Source: Streptomyces iranensis (GTDB taxonomy: Bacteria; Actinomycetota; Actinomycetes; Streptomycetales; Streptomycetaceae). From it: a stretch of 64,000 bases of DNA. The position numbers and the translations under genes were made by a program. The notes under the pieces were generated by a model. That model searched no databases. It was given only the letters and a program-made list of their open reading frames with translations, and was not told where the DNA came from. This document shows positions 1 to 7,259 of the stretch, piece by piece; position 1 is the first letter of the stretch, and every line of letters begins with the position of its first letter. The stretch lies in the NCBI RefSeq assembly GCF_017874715.1, contig NZ_JAGGLR010000005.1, positions 248,001 to 312,000 on the forward strand, given 5' to 3'.

Positions 1-358
1 GTCCGGTACGCAGATCGAGCACCCGCTCATGGGAGCGCAACCGCCCGTAGCGCAGGTCGAACGGTTCGTCGTCGACCAGCAGCCGGATGAGCTTGCCGTT
101 GGTCACGTTGATGACCGTCTGGCCGGACTCGGGAAATCCGTATCCGCCCTCCGCGTACGGCAGCGGATGCTGCTCGTGCACACCGTTGAGATAGCTGCCG
201 GGCAGGGCGTGCGGCTCGCCCTCGTCGAGGTTGCCGCGCCAGCCGACATGCCCGTTGGACACGGAGAAGACGGATTCGCTCTGGGCCAGTACGTCCAGGT
301 TGAGCTCGGTCTCGCGCAGACACCAGGGCTCGACGGCATAGGCATGATGGCTGATCAC
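1..358 (-). CDS. Glycoside hydrolase family 65 phosphorylase, N-terminal part (runs off window)
   Basis: The first 119 codons of a GH65-type protein (trehalose/maltose/kojibiose phosphorylase family) are present; the rest lies beyond base 1. GH65 enzymes phosphorolyse alpha-glucosyl disaccharides in the cytoplasm. The visible part matches the N-terminal beta-sandwich domain: early ETELN, then VFSVSNGHVGWRGNLDEG at about residues 28-45 and the later GSYLNGVHEQHPLPY. The start is the GTG at 358-356, preceded 8 nt away by GGAGG; the nearby ATG codons are out of frame. A TAGAAT -10-like hexamer lies at 445-440 (minus), so it may have its own promoter. In many Streptomyces a beta-phosphoglucomutase-type HAD gene precedes GH65; here the upstream gene is a DMT transporter. 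The substrate cannot be told from this fragment. Confidence 0.85.
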   Translation of the reverse strand, partial: MISHHAYAVEPWCLRETELNLDVLAQSESVFSVSNGHVGWRGNLDEGEPHALPGSYLNGVHEQHPLPYAEGGYGFPESGQTVINVTNGKLIRLLVDDEPFDLRYGRLRSHERVLDLRTG

Positions 359-454
359 TTGCGATCCTCCAGCAGCTCGTAGAGGTCCGATGCCACGCCG
401 CGCGCTGTGTCCGGGATGCCCAACTTCGCCGTATTGACGATTCTACCGGCGAAA

Positions 455-1372
455 TCACCCGCGCGCCGTGGCGGGCTGCCCCATGGCGTCGGACTCATCC
501 CGGCTCGGGTCGAGGCACTGGGCGAGGCAGCGAGTGTGGGACAGCCCGAGGATTCCGTAGAGGAGCACACCCAATCCCATCAGTGCCGGTACGAGCCAGA
601 ATCCGGCGCGGGGCTGCTCTCCGTAGAGCGTCACACCGAGACAGAAACTCACCGAGGCGTCGCCCAGCGTCAGAGCGGGCTGCGAGCCGATGAGCGGGCC
701 CCCTTGCATGGCCACGCCGAGCAGGAACAGCGAAAAGGCGCCGACGGCCGCGAAGCCGTACGTCTGCCATGCGGTGAAGAAGGCGACGGCGCCCTGAGCG
801 GAGAGGATGTTCATGGCCGACTTCACCAATGCCGCGGTGACGGCGTTTCCGATGGCCGCCGCCGCCGCGAGCGAGGCCGCACGCATCAGACCGGCGGGGC
901 GCCGCAGACCGGTGAGCACGAGGGCGGCCCCGATCCCTCCGGTGACCGCGAGCGCGGGCAGCCACCAGATCCCGGGCACCTGTTCGCGCCCTCCGGTGGG
1001 AGCCAGCGAGAGGAGGACCAGCGCCAGTCCGGCGACGATGCAGACCACACAGAGCCATGCCTTCCGTGACAGCCCGACATGAAAGACCATTCCTCCGATC
1101 ACCAGGGCGAGGGGGAGTTCAAGAATGAAAATGGGCTGTACGGCGGCCAGTGATCCGGTGGCCAGAGCGAGCGCTTGAAAGAGGGCGGCGAAGACGACGC
1201 CGAGCATTCCGCCGAACCAGACGGGAGTGTGCACAAGGTCGCGGATCAGCCCGAGGCGCAATGACCGTGACGCGGGAACGGTGAGCGCCGCGCGCCGCTG
1301 CAATACCGTTCCGAGCGCATTGCTGGCGGCCGCGAGCAGAGCGAACATGATCGACAGTGCGATCGTCACCAT
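455..1372 (-). CDS. DMT-superfamily (EamA-like) integral membrane transporter
   Basis: A 305-residue protein made almost entirely of hydrophobic helices (about 9-10 segments), beginning with a membrane segment at residues 2-20 and ending in a short polar tail. The alternation of Ala/Gly/Leu-rich helices with short charged loops and the length fit drug/metabolite transporters, which export or exchange small metabolites; the substrate is unknown. The ATG at 1372 is chosen because GGGAG precedes it and upstream in-frame codons encode low-complexity basic sequence antisense to the neighbouring repeat. It lies in tandem with the Ppx gene, 62 bp downstream of its stop. Confidence 0.8.
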   Translation of the reverse strand: MVTIALSIMFALLAAASNALGTVLQRRAALTVPASRSLRLGLIRDLVHTPVWFGGMLGVVFAALFQALALATGSLAAVQPIFILELPLALVIGGMVFHVGLSRKAWLCVVCIVAGLALVLLSLAPTGGREQVPGIWWLPALAVTGGIGAALVLTGLRRPAGLMRAASLAAAAAIGNAVTAALVKSAMNILSAQGAVAFFTAWQTYGFAAVGAFSLFLLGVAMQGGPLIGSQPALTLGDASVSFCLGVTLYGEQPRAGFWLVPALMGLGVLLYGILGLSHTRCLAQCLDPSRDESDAMGQPATARG

Positions 1373-1434
1373 GGGCACCACTCCCGGGTACGCGCTTCTT
1401 CGTCGCGGTGCGCTCCCTCGGCCCTTCGGCCAGG

Positions 1435-2484
1435 TTACGCCTCCTGGGGGAGCGCGTGGATGGCGCGCGGCGTGGTCACGAACGGCGTGGTCATGAATGG
1501 CGTGGTCACGAACGGCGTGGTCGTGAACGGCGCGGTCATGAGCTCCGAATGTTTGCTCTCGAGGTGGGAGAGACGGTCGAGCAGAACGCCCTCGCGCAAG
1601 GCCCATGGGCAGATGGTGAGCCGTTTCACCGCCATGACCTCCATGGCGGCCTCCGCGACGATGGCACCGGCCAGGCTTTGACGCGCCCTGGAGGCGGAGA
1701 TTCCGCGCAGCTTCGCTCGCTGCCGGTCCGTCTTGCCCGCGAGCCGTGACACCCAGGGCACCAGCTCCTTACGGCTGAGACTGTGGACCGTGGGCCGACC
1801 GCTGCCGGGCTGTGGGGTTCCGGCGAGGCGGGCCAGCTGGGCGAACGTCCTGGACGTGGCGACGCAGGAGAGGGGCGCGGGCTGTGCGCGCAGTTCGGCG
1901 GTGCTCTGGCCCAGGGTGGCGCGTACGTGCCGGCGCAACGCCTTGACGTCCCGCTTCTTCACCGGCGTGGCATCGGGCAGATGGTGGCGGGTGAGCCGGT
2001 CGGCTCCCAGCGGGAGGGAGATGGCGAGAGCGGGGTCCGTGCCGCTTCCGCAGGCGATCTCCAGGGAGCCACCGCCGATGTCGAGCAGCAGTATCCGCCC
2101 CGCCGACCAGCCGAGCCAGCCGCGCACCGCCCTGAACGTCAGCCGTGCCTCCTCCACGCCGCTCATGAAACCCGCGCGGATACCGGTGGCGGCCTCGATC
2201 TCGTCGAGCACCGCGTCCCGGTTGGTCGCGTCCCGCACCGCCGAGGTGGCGAAGGGGATCAGGTGGTCGACGTGGTGGGCGGACGCGGCCGCGGCACTCG
2301 CGGTGACGGCGCCGACCAGGGACCGGATCGCCTCGCGGGGGATCACCCCCTGGCGATCGGTCGCGTCGGCCAGGCGCACCGGCTGTTTCCACGAGGCCAC
2401 CGGCTCCGGGGGGCTACCGGGAAAAAGGTCGGCGATCTTGAGATGGACGGTACGGGATCCGATGTCGAGCACTCCACAGCGCAT
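1435..2484 (-). CDS. Ppx/GppA family exopolyphosphatase-like phosphatase
   Basis: A 349-residue ASKHA-fold protein of the Ppx/GppA family, which hydrolyses polyphosphate or guanosine pentaphosphate. The first phosphate-binding loop LDIGSRTVHL sits at residues 6-15 and the second, LDIGGGSLEI, near residue 139; the catalytic Glu region SGVEEARL lies near residue 109. The length fits the short actinobacterial Ppx form lacking the C-terminal HD domain. Oddly, the C-terminus is a 5-residue tandem repeat (TTPFV/TTPFM) encoded by 15-bp DNA repeats, which looks like a recent expansion outside the fold. The start ATG gives the conserved MRCGVLDIGS beginning. Whether it acts on polyP or pppGpp cannot be decided here. 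Confidence 0.88.
   Translation of the reverse strand: MRCGVLDIGSRTVHLKIADLFPGSPPEPVASWKQPVRLADATDRQGVIPREAIRSLVGAVTASAAAASAHHVDHLIPFATSAVRDATNRDAVLDEIEAATGIRAGFMSGVEEARLTFRAVRGWLGWSAGRILLLDIGGGSLEIACGSGTDPALAISLPLGADRLTRHHLPDATPVKKRDVKALRRHVRATLGQSTAELRAQPAPLSCVATSRTFAQLARLAGTPQPGSGRPTVHSLSRKELVPWVSRLAGKTDRQRAKLRGISASRARQSLAGAIVAEAAMEVMAVKRLTICPWALREGVLLDRLSHLESKHSELMTAPFTTTPFVTTPFMTTPFVTTPRAIHALPQEA
1468..1536. repeat. 15-bp tandem repeat at the 3' end of the Ppx gene
   Basis: Four to five copies of a 15-bp unit close to GGCGTGGTCACGAAC, with variants in the third and last codons, encode TTPF(V/M) repeats in the last 35 codons of the Ppx-like protein on the minus strand. A multiple of three keeps the frame open, so copy number could vary without breaking the gene. 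Confidence 0.85.
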
Positions 2485-2616
2485 CCGTGATGAGTGCCCC
2501 CACGTGACGTATTCCAGACGTCGGAGGACCGCGCGCTGTCCGGAGATCCGGCGGTGGTCCGCACTTACGGGCCCGCTCCGAGTCTGCTCCGAGCCCGCTC
2601 CGGGCCCGCTCCGGGG

Positions 2617-2847
2617 CTACTGCTCCGAGTCCGCTCCGCGCCGTGACCTCGGCGGTCTGCGGCGGTGGCTGGTGTCGCACCACGGGTAGCGCGCGCTGCG
2701 GCCGCACAGGCACACGGCCGCCGTGAAGCGGTCGGAGCGCACCACGCCGCCATCGGGCAGGGTGACCTCGACCGGTCCCTCGATCAGCATCGGGCCATCG
2801 GTCCCGATCCGCACGCTCACCGCGTGATCACAATTGTCGTTCGGCAC
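2617..2847 (-). CDS. CDGSH iron-sulfur domain protein
   Basis: A 76-residue protein with the CDGSH [2Fe-2S] signature C-x-C-x2-S-x3-P-x-C-D-x2-H, seen as CLCGRSARYPWCDTSH at about residues 46-61. The usual G of CDGSH is replaced by T (CDTSH), common in bacterial members. Such small proteins bind a redox-active cluster through three Cys and one His and are thought to act in electron transfer or cluster handling. The first half is a beta-rich ligand-holding region (IEGPVEVTLPDGG). It overlaps the 3' end of the upstream methyltransferase gene by 20 bp, implying translational coupling. The C-terminus is a basic Arg-rich tail. Confidence 0.88.
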   Translation of the reverse strand: MPNDNCDHAVSVRIGTDGPMLIEGPVEVTLPDGGVVRSDRFTAAVCLCGRSARYPWCDTSHRRRPPRSRRGADSEQ

Positions 2848-3481
2848 GGATCACCACCAGCTCTTCCTTCGTCTCGCCCGGGGCGATCAGCCCGTGGGCC
2901 TCCAGCCAGGGGGCCTGCTCGCGCAGCACCGGCCCGAAGGGGATCGTGCGGCGGTCGGCCACGGCCGTCCGCAGCCCCGCCGCCGCCAACCGCTCCACCG
3001 TACGATCCGGGCCGCACAGCCCCGAGTGCACCAGGAGCAGCACACCGCCGGGGCGCAGCAGGGGCGGCGCGTCGCGGCAGATCCGGTCGACCACCGCCCG
3101 CCCGTCTCCACCGGCCCGCCAGGCCACGCCACGGCCCCGGCGGATCCGCCGCCCCGCCACCGGCACATACGGCGGATTGGCGACGATGAGATCGAACCCG
3201 CGGTCGGCGACCGGCGTCAGCAAGTCGCCCTGGAGGACACGCACCGGCAGCCCTTTGAGGCGGGCGCGCAGCCATGTGGCGCCCACGGCGAGCGGTGAGA
3301 CATCGACCGCGGTCACCTGGGCCGCGCCGCGTCCGGCCGCGGCGAGGGCCAGGGCTCCGCTGCCGGTCCCCACGTCCAGCACCGCCGTGCCGGCCGTGAT
3401 GTCCTCCCGCAGCAGGGCCTCGGACAACAGCCATGTGTCGTCCTGCGGGGCGTACACACCTGGAGGCGTCTTGAAGACCAT
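2828..3481 (-). CDS. HemK2/MTQ2-type protein N5-glutamine methyltransferase family
   Basis: A 217-residue class I SAM-dependent methyltransferase. The SAM-binding motif I is DVGTGSGALAL (about residues 36-46), the acidic motif is VDVSPLAV, and the catalytic NPPY motif, diagnostic of HemK/PrmC/Trm112-partner enzymes, lies at about residues 103-106. The length and the N-terminal VYAPQDDTWLL match the HemK2 subgroup rather than the longer PrmC. Actinobacterial members are often paired with a CDGSH protein, as here (20-bp overlap). The target is probably a protein Gln, but it could be another amide or small molecule. Confidence 0.85.
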   Translation of the reverse strand: MVFKTPPGVYAPQDDTWLLSEALLREDITAGTAVLDVGTGSGALALAAAGRGAAQVTAVDVSPLAVGATWLRARLKGLPVRVLQGDLLTPVADRGFDLIVANPPYVPVAGRRIRRGRGVAWRAGGDGRAVVDRICRDAPPLLRPGGVLLLVHSGLCGPDRTVERLAAAGLRTAVADRRTIPFGPVLREQAPWLEAHGLIAPGETKEELVVIRAERQL

Positions 3482-3559
3482 CAGCGGCGAGTACCCCCGG
3501 CAGGGGGTGACGTGCGCGTGCGATGTCCGAGAGGAGCCACAGGCCGTGTCCGAGCGGAG

Positions 3560-5599
3560 TCACAGGCCGTCCCGGGGCAGCGTCTCGTTCCAGGTGCGCG
3601 AGAAGACCCGCCGGTCGCCCTCGTAGCCGTCCAGGGTGGCGTCCACGAAGAAATCCGTTTCGCTGGAGCGCAGCACCGTGCTCGTCACCACCCGCACATC
3701 CCAGTCGTCGCGGTGGAAGCGCATGGTCCAGGTCGACTCGCCACCGACCGAGGTGAAGTCGTCCGCGACCGCCGTATAACGCTCGTACGCCCGGCGGCCG
3801 ACGTCCAGCCCGATGTCGTCGAAGCGCAGGGTGCCCGCGTCCTTGACGATCTCCAGCTCGGACCGGTAGCCGACCAGATCGCGTTTGACGTCCCAGCGCT
3901 CCTCGTGGGGCGTGATCCGGGTGGTGGCGGCGGGCGGCGTGCCCTCTGGCTCCCCGAACGCGCGCTGGGCCTGGTCCTCGTCCGCGGAGGCCCGGCGCAG
4001 CGGCAGCGTGAGGGCGCTGTCGGCCTCGTACACGGTCAGCAGCGCCGGCCGGGGCGGGGGCCAGGCGAGCGGCCAGTACGACGTGGAGAGCGACAACCGG
4101 ATGCGGTGGCCGGGCGGGAACGCCTGGGCCACGCCATTGAGCCGCACCCGGGCGCGGTAGCGCCGGCCGGGCTCCAGCGGTTCGGGGTCGCCGATGGTCC
4201 CGCGGTGGGCGATGTTGAGCAGACCGTAGGTGATCCGGGTGGCGCGGCCGTCCGGAGCCACATCGGAGAGCCGGGCGGCGACCATGGCGACCGGTTCACT
4301 GGCCGACAGCTCCAGTTCGACGGAGGGCGAGCCGAGGATCTCCACCCGCTCGGTGAGCGGATCGGTCTGGAACACCAGCGAACCGCCGTCCTCCTCCCGC
4401 TGGTCGTACGGCAGATCCGGAGGCGCGTTGTACGAGGCCCACTTACCCGCGAACTGGCCGACGGACAGCGGCGATTGGACGGTCAGCGGCTCACCCCGCG
4501 GCTCCTGGCCGGGAGGTATGTCACCGGGGTCGGCGATGCGATATCCGGTGAGCGGGTGCACCACCGGCTCGACGTTGGGGGAAGGCCACCGGGGTTCGGC
4601 GATCCAGCGGCCGGGGCGCTCCTCGTAGGCGGTGGACGGTGGCACGCTGTCCTGCATCCACGTCCACAGCATGGGCCCGTCCATGACGCCGTTGTCCACG
4701 CCCTTCAGCCAGTGGTCCCACCACCGGACCACCTCCTGGAGATAGCCGATGGCCGGCCCCGGCTCGCCCAGGTGCGGGTACTTGTGCGACCACGGCCCGA
4801 TCAGGCCCTTGCGCGGTACGTCCAGATTGCCGAGCAGCCGGGTCACGGCGTTGGAGTAGCCGTCCGCCCAGCCGCTGGAGGCCAGCACGGGGCACCGCAC
4901 GGCCTGGTAGTCCTCGCACACCGAGGCATGCCGCCAGTAGTCGTCGCGGCGCTGGTGGCGCAGCCACTCCACCACCCAGGGGCGGGCGTTCTCCAGCCGC
5001 TCGTGCCACATCCCGCGCCAGCGCTCGCCGACCACCGCCGGGTCCGGCGGGCAGGTGGCGTAGGCGAACATGGTGCCCGCCTCGGCGAGGTTGTCGGACA
5101 GCAGCGCGCCGCCCATGTAGTGCATGTCATCGGCGTACCGGTCGTCGGTGAAGGAGGCGATGACGATGGCGCGCAGGCTCGGTGGCCGCCGGGCGGCCAC
5201 CTGAAGGGCGGCGAAGGCGCCCCAGGAGATGCCCATCATGCCGGTGGCGCCGTCGCACCAGGGCTGCTCGGCCAGCCACGCCAGGATCTCCTCGGCGTCC
5301 GTCTGCTCCTGCCCCAGGTATTCGTCCGTCAGCACCCCCTCCGACTCCCCGGTGCCCCGCAGGTCGACGCGGACACAGGCGTAGCCGTGACCGGCGATGT
5401 AGGGGTGGTGGACGGAGTCGCGCACGGAGGTCAGATCCCGTTTGCGGTAGGGGATGTACTCCAGCACCGCGGGCACCGGCTCCTCGTCCGACGAGGTGGG
5501 ACGCCAGATGCGTGCCGACAGCCGAACGCCGTCGGACATGGGGATGGTGATGTGTTCCTCTTCCTTCGTGGCGCACGGCAGATTGCTCACGAGGCGCAT
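3560..5599 (-). CDS. CocE/NonD family hydrolase (X-Pro dipeptidyl-peptidase S15-like)
   Basis: A 679-residue serine hydrolase of the CocE/NonD family. The alpha/beta-hydrolase core contains the nucleophile elbow GISWG (Ser about 125), acid Asp about 246 in SSGWADGY, and His about 272 in GPWSHKYPH, the catalytic triad of cocaine esterase and X-Pro dipeptidyl peptidases. The C-terminal third is the beta-sandwich X-Pro peptidase C domain. These enzymes cleave esters or amides. The ATG at 5599 follows GGAAGGAG by 11 nt; two earlier in-frame ATGs (from 5644) fall in a repetitive GGTGGC tract and lack a convincing ribosome site. It is downstream of and co-directional with the ATP-grasp gene, suggesting a shared pathway in which one enzyme makes and the other breaks an amide or ester. 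No signal peptide. Confidence 0.85.
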   Translation of the reverse strand: MRLVSNLPCATKEEEHITIPMSDGVRLSARIWRPTSSDEEPVPAVLEYIPYRKRDLTSVRDSVHHPYIAGHGYACVRVDLRGTGESEGVLTDEYLGQEQTDAEEILAWLAEQPWCDGATGMMGISWGAFAALQVAARRPPSLRAIVIASFTDDRYADDMHYMGGALLSDNLAEAGTMFAYATCPPDPAVVGERWRGMWHERLENARPWVVEWLRHQRRDDYWRHASVCEDYQAVRCPVLASSGWADGYSNAVTRLLGNLDVPRKGLIGPWSHKYPHLGEPGPAIGYLQEVVRWWDHWLKGVDNGVMDGPMLWTWMQDSVPPSTAYEERPGRWIAEPRWPSPNVEPVVHPLTGYRIADPGDIPPGQEPRGEPLTVQSPLSVGQFAGKWASYNAPPDLPYDQREEDGGSLVFQTDPLTERVEILGSPSVELELSASEPVAMVAARLSDVAPDGRATRITYGLLNIAHRGTIGDPEPLEPGRRYRARVRLNGVAQAFPPGHRIRLSLSTSYWPLAWPPPRPALLTVYEADSALTLPLRRASADEDQAQRAFGEPEGTPPAATTRITPHEERWDVKRDLVGYRSELEIVKDAGTLRFDDIGLDVGRRAYERYTAVADDFTSVGGESTWTMRFHRDDWDVRVVTSTVLRSSETDFFVDATLDGYEGDRRVFSRTWNETLPRDGL

Positions 5600-5688
5600 A
5601 GGCCGACATGCTCCTTCCCTGGCGGTGGCCATGGTGGCGGCCATGGTGGTGGCCTTGGTGGCGGTCCTGTTGGCAGGGGTGCACGGGT

Positions 5689-5746
5689 GCCCACGGACGC
5701 GACCGGCACACCGGCGGTGTCCGTGGCGCCGGTCGCGTCCGTGGGC
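5689..5746. other. Perfect 18-bp-arm inverted repeat with nested hairpin
   Basis: GCCCACGGACGCGACCGG at 5689-5706 is matched exactly by its reverse complement at 5729-5746. The 22-nt loop holds a second hairpin, ACACC-GGC-GGTGT. It lies in the 173-bp gap between the ATP-grasp stop and the CocE start, both minus. It has no T-tract on either strand, so it may act as an attenuator, a processing or stability site, or a protein-binding site. Confidence 0.85.
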
Positions 5747-5772
5747 GGTCGGGGCGGTCGGGCGGTCGGGGC

Positions 5773-7080
5773 TCAGCCGTGCTGCTCCCGCCGGGCGCCC
5801 GGGGCGGTGGCGTCGAAGAGGAGGTTCAGGGCGGCGACACAGCGGTCGTACTTCTCGCGCAGGTCCTCCTCGCTGTCCCCGCCGGTGAAGATGTGCGCGA
5901 GTTCGAAGCTGTAGCTGTCCTGCTGCTCCATCTGCGACAGCCGCTGTCCCTCCTCGGGCACCACATCGATCCGTACGCCCGGGATCTCGCGCTCGACGCG
6001 CTCGATCTCCTCGTCGACGGGGGCGTCATGGACCACACCGTCGGCGAACCACCGGTAGTACCACTTGGCGGCCATCGCGTAGGGGCCCTCGCGGTACGGC
6101 AGGGCGGGATCCTCGCCGAGGGCCAGGCTCAGCATGCGGTGGTGGTTGGGCACCCCGTCGACATAGGCGAAGAGTTCGGCGTGCGACTGGGAGTGCCGGG
6201 GGTTGATCTCCAGGAGGTTGATCTCGTCCGTGGCGGCGTCGTAGAAGTACTCGATGCTGAACGTCGCCCCGTCCATGCCGATCTGCCGCATCACCCGCCG
6301 CGAGACGTCATGCAGCCGCCGGATCACGGGCTCGGGCAGCGCGGAGGGGTACTGGTGGCGCAGAAAGGACGAGCTGTCGGGGTAGTCGATGGAGTCCAGC
6401 ACACCGTAGACGGTGACCTCGCCCTGGTGGACATAGCCCTCCACGGCGACCTGCACCCCGCTCAGCGCCTCCTCCGCGAGGCACACCTGACCGCCGACAC
6501 CATCCATCTCCGGCGGGAGCTCGAGCCGTTCGAGGACGGCGTCGAAGGGCTTGCCGACGCGGCCGATCCCCTCACGGATCCGGCTCACCGCGGTACGGAA
6601 CTCCTCCTCGTCCTTGACCGAGAAGGCCAGTTCCGAGGAGTACGCGAGGGCCGGCTTGAGCCACATCGGGAAGCGGACGCCCTCCGGCGGCCGCGGGTCC
6701 CGCGCCTCCAGATCCACCCGGCCGAACGGCGGATGCTCGTCGATCGCCTTCCGCTGCTCCAGCCGGCTCCAGTACTTGTGCTCGCACTTGACCACCGACT
6801 CCAGGCTGGTGCTGCGCGTGCCGTAGCGCTCGCCGAGAATCGGCACGAGTGTGCTCACCGGGAAGTCCCAGTAGCCGACGATCGCGTCGATGCTGCCCTC
6901 AAAGGCGTCCAGAACACCTTCCGCCTTCGCGATCAGGTCCGCAACGGACACCTCGCCGCTCTGCAGATCCTCGACCGTGAGCAGGTGGTGGAACCGGAAC
7001 CGGCCGGCACCGGGCCCGCTTTCCAGGATGGGCACGTTGGCCTCGTCCAGGCCGATCACAAAGATGTTCTTCTCGTCCAC
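5773..7080 (-). CDS. ATP-grasp domain carboxylate-amine ligase-like protein
   Basis: A 435-residue protein with an ATP-grasp fold: an N-terminal NAD/pre-ATP-grasp-like region (NIFVIGLDEANV), a middle substrate region with MWLKPA (ATP-binding Lys about 142), and metal-binding residues in FSIEYFYD (Glu about 277) and EINPR (about 291-295). Family members activate a carboxylate as acyl-phosphate and join it to an amine or thiol. The GTG at 7080 has GGGAGGG 9 nt upstream and is preferred over the ATG at 7107, which has no clear ribosome site. It precedes the CocE hydrolase gene in the same direction. The product is unknown; the pairing suggests amide or peptide metabolism. Confidence 0.78.
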   Translation of the reverse strand: MDEKNIFVIGLDEANVPILESGPGAGRFRFHHLLTVEDLQSGEVSVADLIAKAEGVLDAFEGSIDAIVGYWDFPVSTLVPILGERYGTRSTSLESVVKCEHKYWSRLEQRKAIDEHPPFGRVDLEARDPRPPEGVRFPMWLKPALAYSSELAFSVKDEEEFRTAVSRIREGIGRVGKPFDAVLERLELPPEMDGVGGQVCLAEEALSGVQVAVEGYVHQGEVTVYGVLDSIDYPDSSSFLRHQYPSALPEPVIRRLHDVSRRVMRQIGMDGATFSIEYFYDAATDEINLLEINPRHSQSHAELFAYVDGVPNHHRMLSLALGEDPALPYREGPYAMAAKWYYRWFADGVVHDAPVDEEIERVEREIPGVRIDVVPEEGQRLSQMEQQDSYSFELAHIFTGGDSEEDLREKYDRCVAALNLLFDATAPGARREQHG

Positions 7081-7259
7081 GGGCGTGTTCCCTCCCTGCG
7101 CCGACATTTTCCGGCGTCCTGAGTACCCGTCTGCGGGCCGCCAACCCTGACGGGCCATCCGATGCGAGGACGCCTGCGAGTGGGGGGAGCTGTTACGGGG
7201 TGGTGGGTTCGTTTACGCTGTCGCTCGCTCGAACGGCGAGAGACGGGGTGACGGGGAAC

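Noticed and set aside
3512..5914. Open frame of 800 codons on the plus strand
   Set aside because: Antisense to the CocE gene; Arg/Gly/Pro-rich composition with no motifs.
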